DNA from: Chitinophaga sp. YR627
Lineage (GTDB): Bacteria; Bacteroidota; Bacteroidia; Chitinophagales; Chitinophagaceae
Assembly: GCF_900114995.1 (NCBI RefSeq)
Contig: NZ_FOUX01000007.1
Span: forward strand, 1-64,000
Length of the DNA stretch: 64,000 nt
Reading direction: 5' to 3'
Notes under the pieces: generated by a model
What the model was told of the DNA's origin: nothing
Databases searched by the model: none
Seen by the model: the letters and a program-made list of their open reading frames with translations, nothing else
Shown: piece after piece, positions 8,264 to 17,904 of the stretch
Position numbering within the stretch: the stretch's first letter is position 1
Layout of the letters: each line of letters opens with the position of its first letter
Position numbers and translations under genes: made by a program

Positions 8264-8952
8264 GTTATAAGATATTATATGTAGAAGACGAGCCTTTTCT
8301 GTCACGTATTGTCAGTGATGGCTTAAAGGCAAGTGGTTATGACGTTCACCTGATCGCTGACGGAAAGAAGGCATTGTCCGCATTTGAAACTATTCAGCCC
8401 GATATCTGTGTGCTGGATATCATGCTGCCTTCCAAGGATGGCTACACTATTGCGGAAGAGATCAGGCTACTGGACCACCAGGTGCCTATCATCTTCCTGA
8501 GTGCCAAGTCGCTGACAGAAGATGTGGTTAAAGGGTTTAAGACGGGCGGGAATGACTATCTGAAGAAGCCTTTCAGTATGGAGGAATTACTGGTGCGTAT
8601 AGAGGCTTTACTATACCGTTTTTCCGGTGCGCCCCAACAGAAGACGGAAGAGAAGGAAACACTGTATCATTTCGGTACCTGTACCCTTGACACGGTACAG
8701 CAGACCTTAGTAACCTCCAGCGGTAAGCATACGTTATCCTTTAAGGAATCGGCATTGCTGGAAATGCTCATCCGTCGTAAAAATGATATACTGGAAAGAC
8801 AGGAAGCCCTGTTAAAGATCTGGAACGACGATAGTTATTATAATACGCGTAGCATGGATGTATTCATGACGCATATACGTAAACTGCTGAAAGATGAACC
8901 AGGTATTCAGATCCTTAGTATCAGAAGTGTGGGCTACAAACTGATATGCTAG
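8260..8952 (+). CDS. OmpR-family response regulator
   Basis: This 230-residue protein has a receiver domain (about 1-120) with acidic pocket VEDE, phospho-acceptor Asp53 in CVLDIMLPSKDG and the conserved Lys of YLKKPF. A C-terminal winged-helix Trans_reg_C domain follows (about 135-230, with SMDVFMTHIRKLL and IRSVGYKL). It is the cognate partner of the overlapping kinase gene. The 10-bp-phased repeats at 6742-6776 are the kind of site such a protein binds, implying control of the divergent barrel gene and possibly autoregulation. Confidence 0.93.
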   Translation: MSYKILYVEDEPFLSRIVSDGLKASGYDVHLIADGKKALSAFETIQPDICVLDIMLPSKDGYTIAEEIRLLDHQVPIIFLSAKSLTEDVVKGFKTGGNDYLKKPFSMEELLVRIEALLYRFSGAPQQKTEEKETLYHFGTCTLDTVQQTLVTSSGKHTLSFKESALLEMLIRRKNDILERQEALLKIWNDDSYYNTRSMDVFMTHIRKLLKDEPGIQILSIRSVGYKLIC

Positions 8953-9004
8953 TATTTGACAAAGTGTTTGCTTAATTTGGCCTCCTGGTGATAAATTCTA
9001 TCGT

Positions 9005-10750
9005 ATGAAAAAGGTATTCTTCCTGTTAACCTGCCTTAGTGTATGGTTCGAAGTGTCTGCACAGCAACCGGCTAAACGGCCGAACATCATTGTTATATTA
9101 AGCGACGATATGGGGTATTCAGATCTGGGTTGTTACGGCAGCGAGATCCATACACCCAATCTTGATAAGTTGTATAAGAACGGTCTGCGTTTTACGCAGT
9201 TTTATAATACGGCCCGTTGCTGTCCGTCCAGGGCTTCACTGCTCACCGGCTTATATCCGCATCAGGCGGGAATGGGCTGGATGAGAGACAAAGATGCCGG
9301 ATTGGAAGGTTACCAGGGTGGACTGAGTAAACACGCTGTAACGATGGCGGAAGTGGTAAAACCGGCGGGTTATACGACCTTGATGGTGGGTAAATGGCAT
9401 GTGAGCCAGGGCATCCGCCAGGATGGTCCGCTGGACAACTGGCCTTTACAACGTGGTTTTGACAGATTTTATGGCACAATACAGGGAGCAGGCAGCTATT
9501 ATGATCCTGCTACTTTGTGCCGGGGTAATCAGCTGATTACGCCAGCAACAGATACCGCCTATCAGCCAGCTAACTATTTCTATACAGATGCGGTAACGCA
9601 TGAAGCCATCCGTTTTATCAAAGAAAGCGATCCATCTAAGCCATTCTTTATGTACCTGGCTTATACCGCTGCACACTGGCCTTTACAGGCAAAACCGGCT
9701 GATATTAAGAAATATAAGGGCATGTACGACAAAGGCTGGGAGGCGATCCGCAAACAGCGTTTTGAGAAAATGAAGAAACTGGGCTTACTGCCCGCTAACG
9801 CAGAATTATCTCCTTCCGATGCACCCGGGTGGAAAGACGAAAAGAACAAAGCCGTACAGGCGGGAAGGATGGAAGTATATGCCGCTATGGTAGATGAGAT
9901 GGACCAGGGAATAGGGGAGATCATGGCACAGCTGAAAAAGCAGGGATTGGATGAAAACACCGTTGTGATGTTTATGCAGGATAATGGTGGTTGTGCAGAG
10001 GAAATCGGTACCAAAGGGAAAACCGGTCCGGTGGCAGCAAACCCTGAAAAGATAAAACCAAGGGCAAAAGGTGAGATAGAGTATGATGTGATCCCTAAAA
10101 TGACCAAAGACGGTAAACTGATCATGAAAGGAGAAGGTATCATCGGTGGTCCGGAAACGACCTATGTTTCTTATGGAAAGGTATGGGCGAATGTCTCCAA
10201 CACCCCTTTCCGTGAGTATAAACACTGGGTACATGAAGGCGGTATCTCTACCCCGCTGATCATTCATTATCCTGCCGGTATCCGCCAGCATAACAGCAGC
10301 AATTTTGTAGGTCATTTTATTGATATCATGCCTACCGTAGCCGAATTGGCAGGTGCTTCCTATCCGGCTAACTGGCATAACAACGAGATCATTCCGATGG
10401 AAGGGACCAGTCTGGTGCCTTTGTTCACCGGAAAAGCACTGGACAGGGGAAAAGCCCTCTGCTGGGAGCATGAGATGAACAGGGCCGTACGCCTGGGTGA
10501 CTGGAAACTGGTGGCCAAAGGTGAATTGCTCAGTGAAAAGGATGGCTATGGTGAATGGAAGAACTATACGCTGGGTAAATGGGAACTTTATAACATCAAA
10601 TCCGATAGAAGCGAATTACACGATGTATCAGCCCAACATCCTGATAGAGTAAGGGAAATGAGTGCGATCTGGGATGATTATGCCAAACGCGCCAAGGTAT
10701 TACCTGCTCCATGGACACCATTGCAGGGAACACCTGAAAGCGGACAGTAA
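9005..10750 (+). CDS. Arylsulfatase-type sulfatase (S1 family)
   Basis: This 581-residue exported enzyme has a signal peptide (MKKVFFLLTCLSVWFEVSAQ). The alkaline-phosphatase-fold core begins with PNIIVILSDDMGYSDLGCYG, in which the two Asp are metal ligands. The sulfatase signature CCPSRASLLTG places the formylglycine precursor at Cys72 (C-x-P-x-R). GKWHVS and FMQDNGGCAEE supply further active-site residues. Such enzymes hydrolyse sulfate esters of glycans or aryl sulfates in the periplasm after anaerobic-type maturation of the Cys; no maturase lies in the window. The length suits the arylsulfatase A-like subgroup. No carbohydrate enzyme flanks it, so its substrate is open. Confidence 0.92.
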   Translation: MKKVFFLLTCLSVWFEVSAQQPAKRPNIIVILSDDMGYSDLGCYGSEIHTPNLDKLYKNGLRFTQFYNTARCCPSRASLLTGLYPHQAGMGWMRDKDAGLEGYQGGLSKHAVTMAEVVKPAGYTTLMVGKWHVSQGIRQDGPLDNWPLQRGFDRFYGTIQGAGSYYDPATLCRGNQLITPATDTAYQPANYFYTDAVTHEAIRFIKESDPSKPFFMYLAYTAAHWPLQAKPADIKKYKGMYDKGWEAIRKQRFEKMKKLGLLPANAELSPSDAPGWKDEKNKAVQAGRMEVYAAMVDEMDQGIGEIMAQLKKQGLDENTVVMFMQDNGGCAEEIGTKGKTGPVAANPEKIKPRAKGEIEYDVIPKMTKDGKLIMKGEGIIGGPETTYVSYGKVWANVSNTPFREYKHWVHEGGISTPLIIHYPAGIRQHNSSNFVGHFIDIMPTVAELAGASYPANWHNNEIIPMEGTSLVPLFTGKALDRGKALCWEHEMNRAVRLGDWKLVAKGELLSEKDGYGEWKNYTLGKWELYNIKSDRSELHDVSAQHPDRVREMSAIWDDYAKRAKVLPAPWTPLQGTPESGQ

Positions 10751-10807
10751 CTGTATCAAAAGCGGACACCTTTATTGCGGCTGATTAGTGTAATGAATTG
10801 ATAATCA

Positions 10808-10835
10808 TTTGTTGCTTAAACTGACATTATTTTTG
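10808..10835 (+). promoter_or_regulatory. Candidate promoter of the permease gene
   Basis: TATTTTTG at 10828-10835 matches TAnnTTTG exactly. TTTG at 10808-10811 lies 16 bp upstream, somewhat short of the usual 19. The start codon is at 10864, about 20 nt after the predicted transcription start. Confidence 0.5.
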
Positions 10836-10863
10836 CACCGATCGCCGCAGTAAGCTATCCGTT

Positions 10864-13262
10864 ATGTTCAAAAACTACTTTAAGACTGCATTCAGGAACC
10901 TGTTAAGGAATAAGATCTATTCCGGTATTAACATCCTCGGACTGAGTATGGGACTCGCCTGTGGTATGTTGATCATTTTGTATGTGAAAGATGAGGTCAG
11001 CTATGACCGCTTTCATGACAACCTGAATAATATCTACCGGATCAGTACCGTGCAGTATAATGTGGAAGGAAAAAGGGACGGGGCCATGGGCTACTCGGGT
11101 TACCTCCAGGGACCGCGTTTTGCAGCAGATGTACCAGGTATCAAAGCCTTTACAAGGATAGAGCAGGATATGCGTGATGTGAAGAACGGAGAGAATATTA
11201 AGGCCTGGCAGGTACACCTGGCTGACTCCGGCTTTTTTTCTATCTTCTCTTTTCCCCTGCTGAGCGGCAATCCAAAAACAGCTTTACTGGCGCCGGATGC
11301 TGTTGTGATCACAGAAGATGTAGCGAAGGAGCAATTCGGCACAAAGGACGCACTGGGAAAGGTGCTGCTAATGAAACGGGGGGACGATCAGTTTAAACCC
11401 TACACGGTAACAGGCGTCGCTAAAAGAATACCACAGAACTCCTCACTGAAATTCAAGATATTGGTCCCCATCCGGCATCCGCAGTGGATGAGGGCAATGA
11501 TGAAAACTGGTTCAATTTCTTCCTTAATACTTTTGTTGTACTGGACCCGGCCGCTAACAGAAGTCAGGTAGAGACTAACATGCAACAGGTCTACACAGCC
11601 CAGTCGGCAGCTGTTTTTGAACGCCAGCAAAAACAATTTGGTCCGCTCGGCAAAACGGTCTACCAGTTACAGCCGATGAACGAGCTGCATCTAAGTAAAA
11701 CGTACAGAGCGGATAACGGACTGACAGACGCCAGTGATCCCATTTTCTCTTACATTCTGTCCGGTATAGCGGCATTCATTCTGCTGATCGCCTGTATTAA
11801 CTTCATTAACCTGACCATCGCACGCTCTGTGAAACGTGCAAAGGAAATAGGGATCCGTAAAGTAGTAGGTGGTGACAGAATGCAGCTCATCATGCAGTTC
11901 ATGGGAGAATCCTTTATTCTCAGTATCGCAGCATTTCTCCTGGCCCTGATACTGGTACAGCTTTCGCTGCCGGTATTCAATGAATTATCCAATAAGTCCC
12001 TCGCGATAAGTTATCTGTTCGATTTGAAACTGGTAGGCGGTTATCTGCTGCTTTTCTTTATGACCGGTTTCCTGGCAGGCTTCTATCCCTCATTGGTACT
12101 GTCCGGTTTTAACCCGGTGAAAGTACTCTACAACAGATTCACTTTATCAGGTAAGAACTATCTGCAGAAAGGACTGGTAATATTACAGTTTACACTGGCG
12201 TCTTTCCTGATCATTGGTACCATTACGATCTACTGGCAGTTCCGGTATCTGACCACCCGTCAGCTCGGTTACGATGACAAAGACCTGGTGATACTCAGAC
12301 ATAACCGTATCCCTTATCTGCGTGCAGACGCATTCAGGGATGAGTTGATGAAGAGCAGCGCTGTTGCGGATGTAGCATTTAAGAATTCGGGGGACTGGAT
12401 GACATCGGCGAAGGTGAAAGGTGATCAGACGGTTAATTTCAGTTACGAGACGGTCGATGAAAAATATCTGCCCTTACTGAAAATACCAGTTGTGAAGGGT
12501 CGGAATTTCTCTAAAGCATTTCCTTCGGATTCTACGCACGCCGTGCTGGTAAATGAAGCCTTTGTAAAGACAGCTGGCTGGAAAGACCCTATCGGACAAG
12601 AGGTAAACTTCTGGTATAACAAAGACGAAAAGTATATAGTCGTAGGCGTCGTGAAAGATTATCATTATATAGACCTGAAACAGCAAATCAGGGAACAGCT
12701 CTTCACGATGAAGAACAGTAATCAATATGGCGCAACTTATGTCAAAATAAAGCCAGGTAAGGAAACCGCCGCGCTGGCACATATTGCAACTACTTATAAG
12801 AAATACTTCCCGCTGAGTCCTTATGAGTATACCTTCATGAATGACGAAAACATGAAACGGTATGAATCGGAGGCCAAATGGAAACAGATCATCCTGTTCA
12901 GTGCTATCCTGACGATCTTCATTTCATGTATAGGCTTATTCGGCTTGTCCGTTCTATCCGCAGAAAAAAGAACCAAAGAGATTGGTATCCGTAAAGTGCT
13001 GGGGGCTTCTGTGGCTGCGGTAGTGACTATACTGTCAACAGACTTCCTGAAACTGGTGATAATATCTTTCGTGCTGGCCATGCCACTGGCCTGGATAGTA
13101 AGTAATAAATGGCTGGAGGCTTATCCGTACCGTATTACGGTCAGCTGGTGGATATTCGCCACCGCCGCATTCCTGGTAGTAGGTGTCGCACTGATGACCG
13201 TGAGTTTCTACGCAATAAAGGCAGCGGTAGCTGATCCTGTAAAAAGTCTGAAAGGAGAATAA
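10864..13262 (+). pseudogene. MacB-like ABC transporter permease, frameshifted
   Basis: Two overlapping frames make one typical Bacteroidota FtsX/MacB permease of about 800 residues. The first frame (10864-11571) has an N-terminal helix (NILGLSMGLACGMLIILYV), then a MacB periplasmic core. The second (continuing to 13262) has the remaining core, two FtsX modules (HTH-like AKEIGIRKVVGG and TKEIGIRKVLGA) and the last helices. The frame changes by -1 near 11466. Adding one C to the CCCC run at 11466-11469 gives an uninterrupted reading (LVPHPASAVDEGNDENWF), so a single base is missing. The damage is either a real recent mutation or a homopolymer sequencing error; otherwise the sequence is well preserved. 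Relatives export peptides or lipids, or act in envelope stress, with a separate ATPase that is not encoded here. Confidence 0.85.
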
Positions 13263-13265
13263 CAG

Positions 13266-15113
13266 TTATCCCTTATAAAGCGGGTCTATGTCCCTGAAAC
13301 AGATCCTGATCTGTGCTTCAGATAACAAGTAGATCTGTTTAATGGCAGGTATCTGTGGATCATATCCATCGATATCAGATGGATGTGTGTTCATCCAGTG
13401 AAGTACATCATTGAGGATCATCTGATTGGCCTGTCCATGACCTCCCGGACCTGTCCTGCTGATAATCTTACCCAGCAGGAATACCGGAAAGTCAGCACAG
13501 GCGATCTCTGATAGTTTCGCCCTGTATTCTCTTTCTTTGGGCGGGGCATCCTCAAATTGCTTTTTAAAATAGATCTGATCGATACTGTGTCTGCCTTCAT
13601 GTGCAAATATGGAGGCATTCTGCTGTTTTGTTTCGAAGGCAGTCATAAAAGCCACCTGTAGTTTCCTGCCCTGTAATCCCTGTCTCTTCATTACCCCATA
13701 AAGCGTATCCAGTGCATCCATGCGCATACGCATACCGATACCGTTAAGGATAGTAGCGGTATCATTACTGCTCATGATGTGCGCAAAAGGGGCGAGTCTT
13801 TCTTTGCGTACACTGCTGTCGGTGACCATGGTCCATACGTTCATCGGCTCCTCTATATAAGCTTCTCTTACCTGGTAAATGGTGTCATTGACAGACCATC
13901 CACCGTTCCTGCTTTTACCATCTGTAAACCATCCGGTAAAACCGTTGGAAGTCATGAGGTCTACTTCGATAAAAGTCAGGGCGCCTTTATACCCGTATTG
14001 CAGTACTTCTTTATGGGTGATATTGACGATGTGTCCAAGGCATATTTCTTTGGAGGAAAAGCCTGAACTGACACCAAGAAAACCGCTGGTGCCAAATCGG
14101 GGCGTCATGATTTCCAGGAAGGTATCATACGTTAAAGGCGCAGTACCAGCAGGGAGGTGCAGCTGCCGGAGGAGCTGTCCGCAGGATTGCAGTAATTGGT
14201 GTTCAAACAGGCTGTCATTCGCTTTCTTTAATGCCAGCTGCTGATAGTAATGTGTGATCAGCTTATCCGTCTGACGCAGAAAAGCGGCATAGTGTAAGAT
14301 CTCCTGCTGGTCAGGCGTTGCTACTAATGCAGCATATTCATAGAAACGTGAACTGGCCAGCGCACGGGCAATCTTTTCATTCTCTGTGGTATTACGTCCT
14401 GTCCAATGTGGTAAGAGCGCGTTTAAGGTATCTGCATTGGTCTTTTGATAGGGCCATATACTTTGAGAACTGGAGAAATGGAAATAGGCATTCCATCCTG
14501 ATAGGATCAGTGCACCGTCTTTTTGCAGGATACCGATGCCGATCATTTGTTTAGCTGCCTGCGGGTGTCCGGGCATCTGTTCGAGAACCGTTTGCAGGAG
14601 CGTAGCTGCTTTGGATAAAACAGCGGTATTCGGCTTGCTGTGTGTGTTGTTTTGCAGGAAAGCCGTGCGGGCATAACAAAGGGCGGCGGACTGCCATTCA
14701 GCTGGAGATCTGGCGGAGGAGAGTGCTTTTTCAGCGGCGATCAGCGAAGCGCTGTAATGAGCAGCACCTGCTTCAAGATCGCTGAGCAGGATGTAGTTAT
14801 CGGGTGTAGCAAAGGCAGAGAGGGCGCTGTCAAGATGTTTTTTAGCCAATGTGTAATCATTGTAAAACTGCCAGTCCCTTCCGGCCAGGGTACGGAATGC
14901 TTTTGCCCGTTCTTCCTGCGTTGTTTGCGGTGAATGGATGATCTCTCTGATGGCAGCCGCCGACCCGGACAGGTCATATTTAAAGAATGCCTGTTCGGCT
15001 TTGTCCCATAAAAGCTGGATGGGTGCAGCGCCGGATATTTGTATACTGATGATAAACGATATAATCGAAAGCCATAGTTTTTGCATGTGATACAGGTGTT
15101 TTCCTGTATACAA
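13266..15113 (-). CDS. Exported TPR-like protein with HEGRH metalloprotease-like motif
   Basis: This frame encodes up to 615 residues; the likelier start is the internal Met10 (15086), which opens a good signal peptide (MQKLWLSIISFIISIQISGA). The first 350 residues are alpha-helical and Ala-rich, with a TPR-like look (EERAKAFRTLAGRDWQFYND, LLQTVLEQMPGHPQAAKQM). The C-terminal part contains FAHEGRHSIDQ, an HExxH motif at His505-Glu506-His509 (numbered from 15113), and Glu536 in AKLSEIA, a spacing possible for a gluzincin third ligand. I do not recognise the family. It ends 3 bp from the convergent permease gene and follows the AraC gene on the same strand by about 36-63 bp, so co-transcription with the regulators is possible. 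The zinc protease reading rests on the motif only. Confidence 0.7.
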   Translation of the reverse strand: MYTGKHLYHMQKLWLSIISFIISIQISGAAPIQLLWDKAEQAFFKYDLSGSAAAIREIIHSPQTTQEERAKAFRTLAGRDWQFYNDYTLAKKHLDSALSAFATPDNYILLSDLEAGAAHYSASLIAAEKALSSARSPAEWQSAALCYARTAFLQNNTHSKPNTAVLSKAATLLQTVLEQMPGHPQAAKQMIGIGILQKDGALILSGWNAYFHFSSSQSIWPYQKTNADTLNALLPHWTGRNTTENEKIARALASSRFYEYAALVATPDQQEILHYAAFLRQTDKLITHYYQQLALKKANDSLFEHQLLQSCGQLLRQLHLPAGTAPLTYDTFLEIMTPRFGTSGFLGVSSGFSSKEICLGHIVNITHKEVLQYGYKGALTFIEVDLMTSNGFTGWFTDGKSRNGGWSVNDTIYQVREAYIEEPMNVWTMVTDSSVRKERLAPFAHIMSSNDTATILNGIGMRMRMDALDTLYGVMKRQGLQGRKLQVAFMTAFETKQQNASIFAHEGRHSIDQIYFKKQFEDAPPKEREYRAKLSEIACADFPVFLLGKIISRTGPGGHGQANQMILNDVLHWMNTHPSDIDGYDPQIPAIKQIYLLSEAQIRICFRDIDPLYKG

Positions 15114-15149
15114 AGTAAGGGAAGACGGAAGGGGAAAACTTGTATGTAA

Positions 15150-15944
15150 TTAACCTTTTAAGGTCTTGCCAAAGTCTCTGGGGGAAGTGCCGAAATAGCG
15201 CCTGAAATGGCGTGTAAAATGTGGCTGATCATAGAAGCCGCTGTCATAGGTGATATTGGTCAGATTGCCCTTACCAGCTACAATGCTGTTGGTGGCTTTT
15301 TCCAGGCGTACACGGGTGATGTATTCTGAAAGGCGCAGCCCCGTCTTTTCCTTGAACTTCCGCAGCATATAGACAGGATGTACATTCACCGTGGCTGCAA
15401 GACTGTCCACGCTGTGTTGTTCTGCCGGCATATCATTGATACGTGCTGTGATGGTGTTGATCCAGGGTGTTTGTCCGAAACGGGAGAGTTGTTCCTTTTC
15501 AAACAGTGCGGTAATGATCTCAAAAGACAGCATATCCAGTGTATCTGCCGGATGGCCTTTGATAAAACGGTAGTACAGGAGGAAAAGGTCCAGCGAAGAT
15601 TGTTTCAGGATAATAGGCCGCTGTTCCTTCATCTCCCGGGAAAACTGGCTGCTGATATCGTTTTTAAGCTCCAGGTTGAAGCATTTGCCGGTTGTGCCGT
15701 CAAATATATTGGCATGTTCATGATCAAAGGGCCTGAAAATAGAGTGGCCGCCTGCGATGATCGTTTCTTCCCTGTGTGTTTTCTCCAGGTAATTACCTTC
15801 CAGCAACAGACTGAAATAGGGATTTTCATGATGATGCCGGGGCAGTGCTACGTCAGCACTGTACACGGTTTGCGTCAGACAAAAATGCGTGAGTGTCGTC
15901 TGACGAACAGTATTACCATAAAATTTCCCGTCGCTTAACTGCAT
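15150..15944 (-). CDS. AraC-family transcriptional regulator
   Basis: This 264-residue protein has an N-terminal cupin-like sensor (LPRHHHENPYFSLLLEGNYL with clustered His) and a C-terminal double helix-turn-helix of the AraC/XylS type (about 165-264). The latter contains VDSLAATVNVHPVYMLRKFK and the second-HTH signature YDSGFYDQPHFTRHFRRYFG followed by TSPRDF. The start lies 4 bp after the stop of the HxlR gene, so both come from one transcript driven from 16361-16368. Its inducer and targets are unknown; the downstream HEGRH gene is the nearest candidate. Confidence 0.9.
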   Translation of the reverse strand: MQLSDGKFYGNTVRQTTLTHFCLTQTVYSADVALPRHHHENPYFSLLLEGNYLEKTHREETIIAGGHSIFRPFDHEHANIFDGTTGKCFNLELKNDISSQFSREMKEQRPIILKQSSLDLFLLYYRFIKGHPADTLDMLSFEIITALFEKEQLSRFGQTPWINTITARINDMPAEQHSVDSLAATVNVHPVYMLRKFKEKTGLRLSEYITRVRLEKATNSIVAGKGNLTNITYDSGFYDQPHFTRHFRRYFGTSPRDFGKTLKG

Positions 15945-15948
15945 GTTT

Positions 15949-16347
15949 TTATGATGTTGTTTCGGCTGTCTGTTTCATCCTGTTTTTGATATTCGTCCTG
16001 TGCATGGTACCCCAGTCAATAAGTGACCGGACAACGTCCTGTAAGGTACCGCTGTATTCAGTCAGCTCATATTCTACCAGGTTGCTATTGCCGGGGTGCA
16101 CGGTCCTGCTGATAAAGCCGTTCAGTTCCATATCCTTTAGTTCGCTGGATAACACCCTGGCAGATATACCATCCACCCGACGTTGTATTTCGTTGAATCT
16201 TTTGATTCCTTCGGAAAGGGCAATGATGATCCGGAGTTTCCATTTCCCTCCGATAACATATAAGGCATCACCCAGGGCCTGAAATGAGGCATTACAGGCG
16301 GCTTCACTTTCAGGAGGTGTAGTAGAAAATTTTGGCATCTTTCTCAC
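15949..16347 (-). CDS. HxlR-family winged-helix regulator
   Basis: This 132-residue protein has the HxlR layout: an N-terminal conserved Cys region (SEAACNASFQALGDALYVIG), GGKWKLRIIIALSEG leading into the winged helix, FNEIQRRVDGISARVLSSEL as recognition region and a wing with EYELTEYSGTLQDVV. HxlR proteins often sense electrophiles or oxidation through Cys and repress nearby genes. A -7 box (16361-16368) and an inverted repeat CTAAC-N5-GTTAG (16369-16383) lie just upstream, suggesting autoregulation. It is the first gene of a unit with the AraC gene. Confidence 0.9.
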   Translation of the reverse strand: MRKMPKFSTTPPESEAACNASFQALGDALYVIGGKWKLRIIIALSEGIKRFNEIQRRVDGISARVLSSELKDMELNGFISRTVHPGNSNLVEYELTEYSGTLQDVVRSLIDWGTMHRTNIKNRMKQTAETTS

Positions 16348-16360
16348 ATTTGGCAGGATA

Positions 16361-16383
16361 CAAAGGTACTAACTTTTTGTTAG
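16361..16383 (-). promoter_or_regulatory. HxlR-AraC promoter with overlapping operator-like repeat
   Basis: The minus strand reads TACCTTTG at 16368-16361, an exact -7 box, 13 bp upstream of the HxlR start. Immediately upstream, CTAAC (16369-16373) and GTTAG (16379-16383) form an inverted repeat around five T. It covers the spacer between -7 and -33, the place for a repressor, and overlaps the stop codon of the upstream gene (16380-16382). Confidence 0.5.
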
Positions 16384-17375
16384 CGCTGGCATTTGATATC
16401 ATAGAGCATTCTGCCGCGTCTGCCATTGGCTTTTCGTACGAAATGGAGTTCTACTTCATTTCCTGGCAGTACTTTGGTACCGAGGTTCTCGATAGGTCTG
16501 ACCAGGTAGAGTTTGTCACAGATGCGGTAATAGACGTCTCCCGTACCCCGGTTGGGCTGTATGGTAGAGATGATCTCGGTGACTTTGCCCCGGATGATCA
16601 CCTTACTTTCGGACTGCGTATAGCTATTATAGACATAATAAGCAGGAGTAGCGAGGAAGAAGAATACCAGGTATACACCGGCTATGACGAGGTAGAGGTT
16701 TGAGTAATTGCCTTTAGCAATGCCTCCCAGCAATAGTATCATTGCCAGACCTGTGCAGCCGGTCATGAAGAGTTTTACAAGTGTGGCTTGTTTTTCTTTC
16801 ATCAGCTGGAGGTCATCAGGTGTGATCCGGGCGGTCGTTTCCCGGTAATAGGTATGGGGGTATTCTGCTTTCAGCAGGATGCTGCCTTCCATACTGATGT
16901 GCAGGATGACTTCATAATTCGTCAGACCGGAAATATTGCTGATAATAGCCTGGTGGTAGGTAGATCTTTGTTCAAAGAAAAAGCTTCTGTCCGGCAGGGC
17001 CGATTTGGCTTCAATAACTTCGTGGTTGTAGGTGATATACTGCAGATCACCTTTGGGGCTGGCAATCAGATTCCTGATGCGCATACGCACCATTTTTTTC
17101 CTTCCTTTAAGCAGGCCGCTTCTGCAGCGTTTTCTCATTTTAAGCGCGCTGCGCCACATAAAAAAGCAGATAGCGATGGAGATAAAAAGGGTAACAGATA
17201 CGGGAATATAGATGCGTGCCTGTTTGCCGCACACGGCCATCAGCAGTAATGATGCGAGAATAAGCGTGATAGCGGTGAACAATAAGAGCAGCAGCCAGCG
17301 TATACCCGTAATCCTTCCTGCTGTTTTCAGGAGCCGGATGTCTTCATTGGTAAGAGGGCCTTCTTCTTGTATCAT
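16380..17375 (-). CDS. Hypothetical membrane protein (four predicted helices)
   Basis: This 331-residue protein has two N-terminal hydrophobic helices (about residues 22-48 and 53-75). A basic cytoplasmic loop follows (MRKRCRSGLLKGRKKMVRMR), then a soluble middle of about 120 residues, a further pair of helices (about 200-250) and a C-terminal soluble beta-rich domain (IIRGKVTEIISTIQ, then GNEVELHFVRKANGRR). The two soluble parts with short strands suggest small barrel or OB-like folds, but I recognise no family. It lies upstream of the HxlR gene on the same strand, with only 32 bp between, but the HxlR gene has its own promoter. Confidence 0.6.
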   Translation of the reverse strand: MIQEEGPLTNEDIRLLKTAGRITGIRWLLLLLFTAITLILASLLLMAVCGKQARIYIPVSVTLFISIAICFFMWRSALKMRKRCRSGLLKGRKKMVRMRIRNLIASPKGDLQYITYNHEVIEAKSALPDRSFFFEQRSTYHQAIISNISGLTNYEVILHISMEGSILLKAEYPHTYYRETTARITPDDLQLMKEKQATLVKLFMTGCTGLAMILLLGGIAKGNYSNLYLVIAGVYLVFFFLATPAYYVYNSYTQSESKVIIRGKVTEIISTIQPNRGTGDVYYRICDKLYLVRPIENLGTKVLPGNEVELHFVRKANGRRGRMLYDIKCQR

Positions 17376-17853
17376 GTATTTAAAGTTAAAGAAAAAGAAG
17401 GTTCGGCGGAAGGCTTAAAAGCCGTTATACCGCCGTTCATATCTCCCGATATACATACGGTATAAACCTGCATATTCTACGGTCCTTTGTTTAATCAGAT
17501 AATTGTCATGCATGCACTTGCCGGCAGCAGCTAAAAATCTGCTCCATATTCTTTACTGTTTTTGAAAATGATCGCTGTAATGACAGTAACAGTGATGTTG
17601 CTGATGAAGGGAATGCGTGTTCTGTTGTAAGTCAATGCAGGAGAAGGTTTTAGGAGATAGAATATACGCGTCCTGCAAATGGAAACCGCTTAAAAAAAGA
17701 TAAGCCGCCCTATAAAGAGCAGCTGTCTGATATCCCTATACCTATGAAATATAAGACTGTAAGATATAAAAGAGGTCGCTTGATATGGTTAATGATTCGT
17801 TAACAAAACCAAAATAGTTTCGTCTTTGGAATGTCATGTTAAAGCCTATTAAT
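17376..17853. other. Gene-free intergenic region
   Basis: I see no gene here. A nested inverted repeat lies 29 bp upstream of the minus-strand membrane-protein start: CGGCGG (17404-17409) pairs with CCGCCG (17430-17435) and GGCT (17412-17415) with AGCC (17420-17423). It may be a leader hairpin. The rest is AT-rich without clear structure until the promoter at 17854-17884. Confidence 0.5.
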
Positions 17854-17884
17854 TTTGTAGGGTAGTCTGAAGCAGTTACCTTTG
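17854..17884 (+). promoter_or_regulatory. Consensus Bacteroidota promoter of the amino acid permease
   Basis: TTTG at 17854-17857, a 19-bp spacer and TACCTTTG at 17877-17884 match the Bacteroidota -33/-7 consensus exactly. Transcription should begin near 17891, giving a leader of about 14 nt before the GTG start at 17905. Confidence 0.75.
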
Positions 17885-17904
17885 CAGCCAAACCAACTTT
17901 ACCT

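Noticed and set aside
9661..10471. Long minus-strand frames inside the sulfatase gene
   Set aside because: The plus frame has the full sulfatase signature; the opposite frames have no domain features and overlap it completely.
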